From assembly GCA_033002965.1 (NCBI GenBank), contig JAURVB010012858.1, positions 109,347 to 173,346 of the forward strand: DNA of 64,000 bases, given 5' to 3'. Of this stretch, positions 1 to 10,438 are shown piece by piece. Position 1 is the first letter of the stretch. Every line of letters begins with the position of its first letter. The stretch is from Piper betle (Eukaryota; Streptophyta; Magnoliopsida; Piperales; Piperaceae). The translations under genes and the position numbers were made by a program. The notes under the pieces are model-generated. The model did not search any database, was not told the DNA's origin, and worked only from the letters and a program-made list of their open reading frames with translations.

Positions 1-1648
1 CAGTCCCTCACACCCCGACGACCTCTCTTGCTGCTGGGTTGAAGGGAGGGCTCGCCACGTCCCTTGTTTTCCGGTGGGTGGCGGAATTGCAGCTGTGAGA
101 GGGTGGAGTTGCAAGGGTGACGGAAGTGGTGACATTCTGCTGCAATTGATGCTGTAATGGACGCTTCAGAGGGGTAAACGCCGGTTGTGCTTCGTCGACA
201 GCATCATGGGTTCCATCACAATAGTTTAGGCTGCCAGAATAATCCACTACAGACCACCTTCTTGCCGGAATTCATGGCAGCGACGTGCAGAAGTGGGGAG
301 AAAGGCCATACTCCATGCAACGTCCAAAGGTGGCTAATCTTTCCTGTTTTGATGCCAGCCTGAGGTCGTGGAACATCTGAATTTGAGCAAGGTTCAAAAA
401 GGAAGGGTCTTGAGGCTGGGAGAAGAGGAACATGCCTTGTTTGGTGCAAGACGGCATCTTGGATCGCTACTGTAAATCACGCACATGAGGCCTCCTCGCT
501 TGTTGATTTTATCTTGTTGTTGATGCTTTGTTGGGATATTTAGATAGTTGTTCAATTAGGTTGCATAGGGAAGAAGAAGAAGGGCGTGATCCGAGTTGTG
601 TTAAGGACGAAGCTGGAAGAAGAGAAGGGGCGAAGCGAAGAAGAAGAAGAAGGGTGGCAGTTTTGTAAATATGGGCTGACTTGCTACCGACTTGAGTTAA
701 AAAATACTAATAACTAGTACTAAATCTTTAAAAATAATCATTTTAATGGGTTATGGTTAAAGCTGCTAAACTAATTAATTATTGGATGAAATGGATGTGG
801 ACATAAGTAATAAAAAAATACGGTAATGATAAACGGTCGATAATGAATCGGCATACTATAAGTGATTAATTTTAAATTAGATGTTTATATAGGATTAATG
901 AAATAAAGATTTTACCTTTACAATATTAAATTTAATATTAGGTAAATAAAATTATTATTTTAATAACAACTAAGTAATGTAGAAAATTGGTTATTAAACT
1001 ATAGTCACGTAACAATCACCAGCGCCGAACCTAAGTAGTATATTGAAAATAAATAAAGTACGAAACTTTATAGAGTCGATTGATTTAAAATAATTGAGTT
1101 TACAATATTTATAAATTAAAATAATACAAAATAATTTGAATAATATAATCGAACAACTTAATTTATTAAATTTCTATAAATAATAGGAGCGATTAAAAAT
1201 TATAACCGTAAACTAAATAATCAAAATCGGGGTTAAGTAATTATCATCGCAAAGGAAAATTAAATAAATGTTTATTAGTAATAATTATTATATCAATTGT
1301 TAGGTATTAACTGTGATTTAGATAAATAATTTAAAATGTAAAGTAGGACTTAAATAATTATGTCACATGAATAATTAATTATCTCACTAGATTTGTTGAT
1401 AATTTAATATTTAATACTTTTGAAAATGATATATATATTAGATAATTAGTTGCATGCATTCCTACTTGCATAAAATTTTACATATGTATAATTTTATGTT
1501 CTCGTTGAGATTTGGATCATTGGTCGTACCTACGGGTTCGAAATATCGAGGTCCGTATAATCATTTAAAATGTTGTACTTTTCCTTTTTGGCAGCCCTGG
1601 TCGGCCTGAGCCTAGATATGACGACAATGCACTGTAACACAATCGGGG

Positions 1649-2066
1649 TCAAGGAATTGACTCAGTCCGACATGGGGCCACACCTTTAAAATTACTATGT
1701 GTGTCCGTATAATTATTTGAATGTTGTATTGTCCGTATAATTATTTGAAATGTTGTATTGTCCGTATAATCAGTTGAAATGTTGTACTTTCTCTTGTTGG
1801 CAACCCTGGTCGGCTTGAGCCCAGATTCGACCACCATGCACTGTAACACAATCGGGGTCAAGGAATTGACTCAGTCCGACACGAGGCCGCACCTTTAAAA
1901 TTACTATGTGTGTCCATATAATTATCTGAATGTTGTATTGTCCGTATAATTATTTGAAATGTTGTATTGTCCGTATAATCAGTTGAAATGTTGTACTTTC
2001 CCTTGTTGGTAGCCCTGGTCGGCTTGAGCCATGATTTGACCACCATGCAGTGTAACACAATCGGGG
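1649..2066 (+). repeat. Two-copy tandem duplication inside LTR A (209 bp unit)
   Basis: Two consecutive ~209 bp units begin near 1649 and 1858. Each holds the marker CAGATTCGACCACCATGC or a close variant, followed by GGGGTCAAGGAATTGAC and a run of GTCCGTATAAT modules. The same LTR segment is also duplicated in other A copies, with different spacing (about 151 bp near 25.33/25.48 kb and about 123 bp near 22.02/22.14 kb). Confidence 0.85.
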
Positions 2067-2109
2067 TCAAGGAATTGATTCAGTCCGACACGAGGCTGCA
2101 CCTTTAACA

Positions 2110-2735
2110 TTCTAATCTCAGAATGAACGGGGGAGACAGTGACTAATCCCAGAATGAGCTAGGAGACCACCTAATCTCAGAATGAGGAGGGAGACAAATT
2201 ATAATCTCAGAATGAACTGGGAGACCATGACTAATCTCTGAATCAGCTTGGGAGACCACCTAATCTCAGAATGAGCTGGGAGACAAATTTCTAATCTCAG
2301 AATGAACTAGGAGATAATGACTAATCTCAGAATGAGCAGGGAGACCACCTAATCTCAGAATTAGCTAGGTAACAATTTCTAATCTCAGAATGAACTGGGA
2401 GACAATGACTAATCTCAGAAACACCTGGGAGACCACATAATCTTAGAATGAGCTGGGAGGCAATTTCTAATCTCAGAAAGAACTAGGAGACAATGACTAA
2501 TCTCAGAATGAGCAGGGAGACCACCTAATCTCAGAATGAGCTAGGTGACAATTTCTAATCTCAGAATGAACTTGGAGACAATGACTAATCTCTGAAACAC
2601 CTGGGAGACCACCTAATCTCAGAATGAGCTGGGAGGTAATTTCTAATCTCAGAATGAGTAGAGAGACGACTTTTACGAAACTCAGAATGACCTGAGAGAC
2701 AAATTACTAATCTCAGAATGACCTGAGAGATAATG
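2110..2735 (+). repeat. LTR minisatellite, ~29 bp monomers in trimer order
   Basis: About 22 degenerate monomers built on TAATCTCAGAATGAGCTGGGAGAC, each ~27-30 bp. They alternate in a three-monomer pattern according to their tails (ACAATTTC, ACAATGAC, ACCACC), giving a higher-order unit of about 86 bp. The array sits between the TATAAT-rich part of the LTR and its U5 end. Equivalent arrays occupy the same place in the A LTRs near 15, 21 and 26 kb. Confidence 0.9.
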
Positions 2736-2844
2736 ACTAAAAGTCTTGTAAAACGATAATAATAATAAAAACGGGGGAAATGGTAATAGAGATTATATTG
2801 ACTTGTTTCATTTAATTATGTGGCTTAGTCGTTTTATCAGTAAT

Positions 2845-2870
2845 GCGGAATTGCCTCTGCAGGTGAGCAG
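2845..2870 (+). promoter_or_regulatory. Conserved LTR hairpin followed by splice-donor-like sequence
   Basis: GCGGAATTGCCTCTGC can fold as a 5 bp stem (one G-U pair) with loop ATTGCC. AGGTGAGCAG follows directly, which fits a 5' splice-site consensus. The same block is retained in families A, D and E (for example 14817-14832, 20959-20974, 46117-46132, 47903-47918, 57962-57977). A function in the LTR transcript leader is inferred only. Confidence 0.4.
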
Positions 2871-3168
2871 TTGTAGACTGAAGAATAGATTTGTGGTTGG
2901 TGGTTCTTTTACCAACCTAGGTATGGTGAATTGATAATAAAAAAATTGGACCTCCTTATTGTTCTTTTGTGTTATAAATGTGGCTATGGGAAACGGTCTG
3001 AGACTGTGGGACGGTTATTTTATATTTTAGAGAACATGTATTGTTTTGATTTATATTATACGTTGCGAGACTTATTTGTTGTATTTCAATTCATGTTCTG
3101 GAATGCTACATTTACATTAACTATATTTTTAAGTAACACCCGATTCAATTCGGGCGGGTCGTTAAAGG

Positions 3169-3180
3169 TGCTGTCAAAGC
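3169..3180 (+). other. Degraded primer-binding site (initiator tRNA-Met)
   Basis: TGCTGTCAAAGC stands two bases after the LTR end, where intact copies have TGGTATCAGAGC. The family leader CCCAGTTTCCCACTAGCT follows. It marks the lost plus-strand element that began with the LTR at the window start. Confidence 0.7.
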
Positions 3181-3198
3181 CCAGTTTCCCACTAGCTA

Positions 3199-4140
3199 AC
3201 ATTTTCTGTATGTTTGACTCCTTTACTCGCAGCTGGTGATAACCAGACCGTAAGTCTATCTTAGAAAATACTCTGGTTGTTTTTAGCTGATCAAACAAGT
3301 CATCAATCCTCGGTAAGGGGTGCCGATTCTTGACTGTCACTTGATTGAGTTTGCAATAGTCAATACACCGCCGAAGTGATCCATCTTTCTTCTTCACAAA
3401 AAGAATAGGGCCTCCCCAGGGTGATGTACTTAATCGGATGAAACCTCCCTGCAACAACTCTTCTAGTTGACTCTTTAACTCCTTGAGTTCTACTGGAGCC
3501 ATATGGTATGGTGCTTTAGAAATTGGTGTTGTTCTAGGTGCTAGGTCAATGGTGAACTCCACTACCCACTTAAGACGTAACCCTCGATGTTCATCTAGTA
3601 ATACTTCGGGAAACTCCGCTACCATAGGAATCATGAACAACTCTTTGGGTTTTGACTCATACTCAATAAAGTTAGCCAAAAAGGCTTTACAAACCTCACC
3701 AAGCAACTCGACTTCCTCATTGATCGACAGGATACATGAAGATGGATTATGCAATGAACCTTGGAAAATGACTCCCATCTCATAATTACAAGGTTTTGAC
3801 ACCACTCTCTTCCCTGTACAGCCAAGAAAAGCCTGGTGTGCAGACAACCAGTCCATTCCCAATAGTACATCATACCCTTTTACCCCATACATGATAAAGT
3901 TCAACACATAGGGTTCCCTTGTATATCTTAGGATAGGTTAGTTGCTCCTAAAGTTGTGACTTCACCGTCTCCTGTTGTAATACTGACTCTATAGGACTTG
4001 GATAATGGGGATGCTTGGAGTCCTAACCTCTTGACTATTTGAGATGAGATGAATGAATGTGTACACCCCAAATCAAATAAAACATCCACAATGACTCCTT
4101 CGATTAGAATTTTACCTCCGACGGTGTGATCATCCTCCTC
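3199..4140 (-). pseudogene. pol: Ty3/gypsy protease and reverse transcriptase fragment
   Basis: Minus-strand remnant of a chromovirus polyprotein. The protease signature is DLGCTHSF at about 4074-4051 (family D-T/S-G motif, with the second position changed to L). The end of the protease domain is [10 protein letters not shown]. The RT fingers and palm follow with [27 protein letters not shown] and [16 protein letters not shown] frameshift near 3910-3930 separates the two halves. The reading ends just after the SGYHQLRV block, before the catalytic YxDD motif, because the plus-strand LTR leader begins there. RNase H and integrase are absent. The product cannot be active. Confidence 0.85.
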
Positions 4141-5334
4141 AACGTCGTCGACTTCAACTGCATAGAGTTTTGCCTTTCCTTTGTCTGCCGGTTGTGTAGG
4201 TGCCAGGAAGCGAATAGGAGCTGGTGCCTTCCCTTTCTTAGGCTTCTCCTGTTGTTGCTTCAAAGGCTGACGGCGCTCCCTCTGTATGTGTCCTGCTCTT
4301 CCATAGTTGAAGCACCTACGGGGCTCCTTGCATTTCCCTGAATGCATCTTGTTGCAATTCTGACATCGCTTCCACGGGATATCCTCAAACTTCCTTTTAA
4401 AGTTCCCCTCTATGTTCCCTCGCTAGTTCTGCTATTGGTGTCCTACTGACCTGTTTTGGTTACTAACAGGGGTGGAATTTTTGTGTTGTGAAGTAACCTT
4501 TCCTTGATTCTGTTCCTGATTAAACTCGAATACCAATTCCTGAGTAGTGGCTGAATCGATCACCTCGGTTATCGTACTCCTTGGCGCTATAGTAATCTTA
4601 CCCCTCAATTCTGGCTTCAATCCCCAAAAGAATTTGTCGGTTTTAGCCTTATCAGTTGCCAGAATCCTAGGTGCAAAATGCTCCAGCTGTAAGAATTTCT
4701 TGGCGTATTCCCGGACTAAATCCTTCCCTGAACCAAATTGGCAAACTCAAGTGCTTTCTTCTGGACCACGGGCTCTGGAAAATATTATCCATTGAAAGCT
4801 GCCACAAATTCCACCCACGTGATGGAAAAATCTCATGTCGATGGAATGTCATTTTTTCCATGGATTTCTAGCAGTAAGATGCTTCCTCCTGAAGCATGCA
4901 TGTTGCCAACCTCACTTGATGCCGGTGGGGCACACCCAGAGCCCTAAACGCTTTTTCAGTAATGTCTATCTAGCTCTCCGTCTTCATTGGATTGATCCCT
5001 CCAATAAATACCTCAGCTCCATTCTTCCATAACTTTTCCACAATGTAACGGTCACTATCATCAATAGCTGGCAGCAACACTTGTCAAACAACCAGTGGCA
5101 CTGGGTTTGGATGCTCCCTCACTCGCCCGGGTTAGCTATCCCTGCCCGCCCTTAGGCACTTCCTTGACCACCGTTCGGGATGATTTTGGGACCTACTGCT
5201 GAGTTTGGGGCTCCATTCCCTGCTACCACTCCCGGTAACCGCTGAATGATAATCAAAACCACAGAATTTGTATCTTCTAAAGTGTTCGAAGTCGACTGAG
5301 TAGATCGGTTCGACTTTCTACGTGTGCCTGCCAT
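4141..5334 (-). pseudogene. gag: Ty3/gypsy gag (nucleocapsid with ruined zinc knuckle)
   Basis: The start codon at 5334-5332 opens MAGTRRKSNRSTQS, the N-terminus shared by all gag copies here. Several frameshifts follow, through the capsid part and a Pro/Gln-rich linker. The nucleocapsid motif near 4314-4273 has CCHC spacing, but two of its four ligands are gone (C-Y-H-R), so it should not bind zinc. The reading then runs into the protease. This is the only gag in the window that still has its zinc-knuckle/protease junction; the other gags are deleted across it. Confidence 0.85.
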
Positions 5335-5499
5335 CTGAAATATCGAAAATTTTTCATCTATATGTTCTTTTTCAGTTATGACTTAGGCTTATTAGCAAAT
5401 GAATTTGTCAATTAGTAGCATAATACATTGGGAAAAAATAAGTAATGGACTTTTTAACAAGGTACTTGAGTCATAAAGTGTGAGCTTGTGGGAAACCGA

Positions 5500-5511
5500 G
5501 CTCTGATACCA
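5500..5511 (-). other. Primer-binding site (initiator tRNA-Met)
   Basis: GCTCTGATACCA on the plus strand is the exact complement of TGGTATCAGAGC. It lies between the gag leader and a family C LTR, both in minus orientation. It shows that the gag-RT remnant at 3.2-5.3 kb is physically joined to a C-type LTR. Confidence 0.9.
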
Positions 5512-5513
5512 CC

Positions 5514-5876
5514 CGTAACGACCCGACCCAAAGTGCAATGTAATGGGTCTAAGTCATTTCCATAAAATGGTTAACCCAAGTTAAAGATCTATAGTCCATT
5601 CGCACTTATAAACAAGATCTTCTCCCAGTATGTATTAAATGTAGGATTTAGTTGAGGGAACTCACAATAAATGGTTAACCTAAGTTAAAGATCTACAGTT
5701 CATTTTCACTTATAAACAGGATCTTCTCCCAGTAGGTAGTAGACGTGAGATTTAGTTTAGGGATCTTATAATAAATGGTTAACCCAAGTTAAAGATCTAT
5801 AAGCTCATTCTCACTTATAAATAGGATCTTCTCCTAGTAGGTACTAGATGTGGGATTTAGTTGAGGGATCTCACAA
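5514..5876 (-). mobile_element. LTR family C with two extra partial copies
   Basis: A 153 bp C LTR (5514-5666; the terminal TG reads CG) has the family core AAGATCTTCTCCCAGTA. Two further ~104 bp partial copies follow (5667-5769 and 5770-5876). Each repeats from AAATGGTTAACC to the LTR edge. The block abuts the start of the A LTR at 5878. Head-to-tail growth of part of an LTR suggests replication slippage or unequal exchange. Confidence 0.8.
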
Positions 5877-7133
5877 TTGTAAAGACTGTGAAAAAATAAT
5901 AATAATATATTCGACACGGTCCGGGAAGGAAGGAACGTTGGAAAATTATTATTATTTTCTACCCAATTATTCTACCCGGTTAATATATTTTATTATTTTC
6001 CTAGTTAATTGAAATACGGGTGTAGGGGTGTTTTCACATACCCTAGCCATCATTTTCATTTTTATAATTCTGAAAGAGGACGTCATTTTTGGGGTAAGGG
6101 GTGTCTTCCTCACCTTAGCCGCCTAGTTCTCCTCTTCCTTACTGGTGCTTCTTCGTTGCTTGGGTATCCTTCCTATCTCCCTCTTCATAATTTTCTTGCA
6201 TGCATATTATTTTTAATTGATAATAAGCTTGATAAACATGAGAAATTAAGTCTGCAACAAACAATAAAAAACCAAAACTAAACTAGAAATTGGAATTTCG
6301 CCATGGCCGACGGGTCTGAATTTTGGCATGATGGGCGACTGTAAACAAAGATTTCAAGGCATCCCCTCACACCCCCGACGACCTCTCTGGTTGCTGGGTC
6401 GAAGGGATGGCTCACCTGGACCTTTGCTGCCGATGGGTGGTGGAATTACACCTGGTTATAGGTGGAGTTGTAGTGGGCGATGCTGTGGGAGATTCCAGAC
6501 ATCTATACCAGTTTGCCGGCCAAGGCTCATGCCGTGCATGCTCACAGCGGTTGGCCTTGACGTTGGGTTGTCATGTGGGGAGAAGGGGAATGTTCCCAAT
6601 GGTGCTGCTGGCCGGACGGAGTTCTCCTTGTAGTTCCGGCGGTGCTGCTGGCCAGACAACGCGCGCCTTGGCACAGAAAATGATTCGCCTTGGATATTTG
6701 TTGTAATGCACGAGCTTAGGCTTCCAATTGGATTGCTAGGGAAGGGAAGCAGCTAGGGAAGGACGTGATGTGGTTTTGGGTGGAAGAAGAAGAAAGACAG
6801 ATCTGTTTTGGTGCAAAGAAGAAGGTAGGAGAAGAAGGGATGTTGGGGAAGAAGTAGATGGCAGTTTGTAAATATGGGTTGACTCGATACCGATTCGAGT
6901 TAAAAATAATACTAATGGGTTATAGGTACAGTTACTAAACTAATTAATTATTGTATGAAATTGCCACTAGTAATTAAAAAATATGGTAATGATAAACGGT
7001 CGATAATTAATCGGCGCACAACACACGATTAAATTAAATCGGATGGTTATAGGCGATAAAATAAAATAAACATTTCACCTTTACCATATCAAAGTTAATA
7101 TTAAGTAAATGAAGTGATTATTTTAATAACGAG

Positions 7134-7138
7134 TCAGT
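7134..7138 (+). other. Target site duplication TCAGT, left copy
   Basis: TCAGT precedes the B LTR and is repeated exactly at 9950-9954. The host sequence reads across as a normal A LTR once the insert is removed. Confidence 0.9.
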
Positions 7139-9949
7139 TGTAAAACCCGTGACTCGAGTCAGGGTTTTACGTTACCGAACCAGTCGGTTCGACCGTTGGT
7201 TCGAGTCGAGTCAGTTTCATGAACCGCGTGCTGAGTCGAGACCAGCTGTGAGTTATGAGCGATGAGAGTCAGGTGTACCTGAATATATGATGATAACGCC
7301 GAGAAGATGGTGAGGAATGAGTTATCAGAATATATGAAAGTATGCAGTATTTTTTTCTTTTTATACGTTTGATCGGAGAAATAGTTTTAGGCCGAATAAC
7401 GTGTTAGGATGCGTTGGATTATATTTGAGTGGGTTATTAGTTATAGAGCATGCCATTTGGATGTTGTTGTGTTTGTTTTATTTTATGGAATTTTTCCATA
7501 TTTTTCTAGATTTTTTTTAGAATTTATTACGAATTAGTTATTATTTTGACTCGAGTAGGAATCGACTCAATACTTATTTACGAAACTGCCATTGAGGGTA
7601 TTTTTCTCCCTCCCGACCATTCTTCACCCAAACCCCCGCCGCCGTGCCGCCGCCGTGCTGCCGCCGAATGTCGCCGCCCCGCCTTGCCGTGCCGTCGCCG
7701 TGCCGCCACGACCAACCCCGGCCAGCGATCGCCCGCCTGCGCGCCGCCGCGGCTCCACGAGGCCGCCTCGCCGTCACCGCTTCGGGCCGGATTCCGATGC
7801 CGTCCGGGCCGCACCGCCACCGCTGTGACCCTGACGAGCACCCCCTCACCGTCGCCGACATTTCCCCCACCATCCCGAGTGCCGTCGAGGCCGGCCGGAG
7901 CCCCGATCGTAGCACGCCGCCGCCGCCGCCCATTTTCGACGCCGCCGTCGACGGCCATCGCCACCTCAGTTACCCTGTTTGACACCACCATCGGACCGAG
8001 CTCGTCGAGCTGGTGCCGATAGACCCCCTGATTGCCCTGTCCCGAATCATTGCCGAAAAACCGTCGGAATCCGCCGGAAAACCGCCGGAACCGCCGGAAA
8101 ATTGGATTCATGGGAAATTCGCCGGATCATCCACCGAATGCACCCGGTCCAATCTGATCAGAATTCGGACGCCGCTAGGCGCCGAATTCGAGTTTCGAGC
8201 CACGAAACGGGAACCCTAGCCGTCGCCGATTTTCGACGGCGCGAGGTATAATTTATTTTAATTTAATTTTTTTTAAAGTATTGATTATTAGAATTACATG
8301 CTAGGATTGGTGAATTGTGTGTTATAATAATATATATAAATGTAGATTTGATTAAGGATAAAATATGAAATTGTTGATTAAGTGGTGTTAAAAATGGAGG
8401 TTAAGAAACCAATTAGGGTAACTATGTAATGATCATGATTAATGCAAACTAACCTAAGTAGACTTGCTAGAATTGATATAGGTTGATGTGTGTTGATTGA
8501 TGCGTGATTGTGTTGATTGTGTGTGCATGCTATAGGATGTGTGATTCATCATGCGGGCGTTAGTTTTTAGCTTGATTGTGTAGGTACGGTGTAGGAGCTC
8601 GCCGCCTAGGCGCGTGGACCCGTTTGGAGCTTCTACCAGGTCCGTTTAGGACTCATTCTCTGATTTACGCTACTCTCTTGTGTATTTGATTTATTATGTG
8701 CAGGACGAGTTAAGTGGCGTTTTATCGAATCCCACTTAACTCGGGCCATTTAGCCAACGATTTTCCGGATTAATAACCCTCGAGGATGAGATCCCTCGAG
8801 TTTGTTTTCGAACTTCAGATCCAGCTCATGTTGCCTTCGGGCCTATTGTATAAATCCCAACCCAGACCTATATATATGTATCGTTTTCGTGTTTTTGTGA
8901 GAGACTGAATGAGGGAAATCCGACTACCGTGCTACGCGAGCGGGCACGTGTGTGTCGACAGTGGGCTCTGGAGTGGTGTGCAGGCCGTTTCATTCCCGAG
9001 GGATCCTGACAACTCCACCTTTGAGTTCCTCAAACCCGGAGAAGTGTGGAGGTTCACGGGTACTGCATTGCAGCGCATGTCTAGACTTGTGGTTTCAAAG
9101 GGTACTGAAGGCGACTGCCTGAGAGTACTCGGCCTTCGTGCTCAAGGCCAGGAGTAATATGGAAGGTGCAGAGGGCGGAAAGGAATGAGATTTGACGCGA
9201 GAAGCAATAGAGAAATGGCCGAGGCATGAGAATGTGAAAGATAGGGGGACGCTGTCGACCCGAGGGCGACGGCTCCCGTATGTGCCCTGATGAGAGTTCT
9301 TGAGGAAGTATATGGTTTTCATTCAACAGGAGAGTTTGCTCTCCTGTGCCAGATTGATATTAGTTATTTTCCGGGCCGGTAACACTCGTTACTGACGGTT
9401 TTTCTATATATATGTAGGTGAGGAATGCGAGCGATGAAAGTTGTCCGGACTGCGGAGGAGCAGCACGGAACCGCGCACACATGTACCTGCCACGTGTATC
9501 GTATGTATAATGATGGTGTGTTATTGTTATGTAAATGATAATTTTGATGTGTTTGCTTGAATGAATTACTTGTCATGAAACGAACTGATAAATATGAATG
9601 AGTAGGGAGCCTTGGAGTTCAGACTCGGCTCGGGTAAAAACGAATGAGATAATGATTTAATGTCATGGTAGATTGTTATGTGTTATCGTATTTTTATAAA
9701 ATAGTATATATTTTCTTTTGGTTTCGCATTTGTTGTTTTGTCTTATTTTGCTTGTACATCATAGCATGCATGTAGGACCGCGTTAGAACCCAATTGTTCC
9801 CATTCATGCATTTCACATTTGCATCTCCATCTTGAAACGCCGAGAGTAGATCCTGGTCGGCTTAACCGAATCTAGTAGATTAGCAAACGGTTCGGTCGCC
9901 GGTGACATTTTCGGGTCGGTTCACGGGTGAGCCGAATCGGGGTGTTACA
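7139..9949. mobile_element. Solo LTR family B
   Basis: A 2811 bp sequence with TG...CA ends (TGTAAAACCC...GGTGTTACA), flanked by an exact 5 bp duplication, with no primer site or internal region. It is therefore a solo LTR left after LTR-LTR recombination. It contains a strongly GC-rich 600 bp core (about 7.62-8.24 kb) whose Pro/Arg-rich frames overlap on both strands and look non-coding. Its first 32 bp are nearly palindromic. Orientation is uncertain because no PBS or PPT is attached. It is inverted relative to the copy at 34.65-37.57 kb. Confidence 0.88.
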
Positions 9950-9954
9950 TCAGT
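9950..9954 (+). other. Target site duplication TCAGT, right copy
   Basis: Exact repeat of the five bases before the B LTR at 7134-7138. Confidence 0.9.
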
Positions 9955-10403
9955 AATATATAAAATGGGTTATTAAAATATAATCATGTAAACAAATCAC
10001 AAGCAACGAACCTAAATATCATAATGAAAATAAATAAAGTTTAAAATTTTTATCGATTCGAATAATTTAAAATAATTGTATTAATAATATTTTTGAATTA
10101 GAATAATAAAAATTATTTTAAATAATTTAATTGTACAACTTAATTAATTAAAATGCTATGAATAAGGATAGTGATTAAATATTATAACCGTAAACTAAAT
10201 CATCAAGATCGTGGTTAAGTAATTATTATCTCAAAAAAACTATACTATTAATAATAAGTAAATACTTGTTTATAAATTAATAATTACTTTACCATTGGTG
10301 AAGTGTGAATTATGATTTAGATAATAAATTTAAAATGTAAAGTAAGATTTAAATGGTTATATCACATGAATAATTTAATATTTAATATTGTTGAATTTTA
10401 ATA

Positions 10404-10438
<35 letters not shown>

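Larger units (their letters stand above)
1..3166 (+). mobile_element. LTR family A (minisatellite subtype), left end cut by window
   Basis: Long terminal repeat of a Ty3/gypsy element, read in its transcription direction. The window opens inside the LTR. The sequence from base 1 matches the segments at about 31.26 kb and 40.45 kb. It continues through an AT-rich stretch, a tandem duplication and a minisatellite, and ends in the family terminus GGGCGGGTCGTTA (canonical TTACA, here TTAAA). A degraded tRNA-Met primer site follows immediately, so this was a 5' LTR. The ORFs inside it are short, overlapping and not conserved as proteins. I treat it as non-coding LTR. Confidence 0.85.

Noticed and set aside
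2110..2735. CRISPR-like array of ~29 bp repeats
   Set aside because: The repeats are contiguous and graded with no unique spacers, and the same array lies in several LTR copies of a plant retroelement.
2931..3239. 102-aa plus-strand ORF
   Set aside because: It crosses LTR U5, the PBS and the antisense RT joint, so it cannot be a conserved gene.
7546..8251. Pro/Arg/Ala-rich ORFs on both strands (up to 177 aa)
   Set aside because: They lie wholly inside solo LTR B in a GC-rich tract, overlap in several frames, and the inverted B copy (36.65-37.14 kb) does not keep any one of these proteins. Composition, not coding, explains the open frames.
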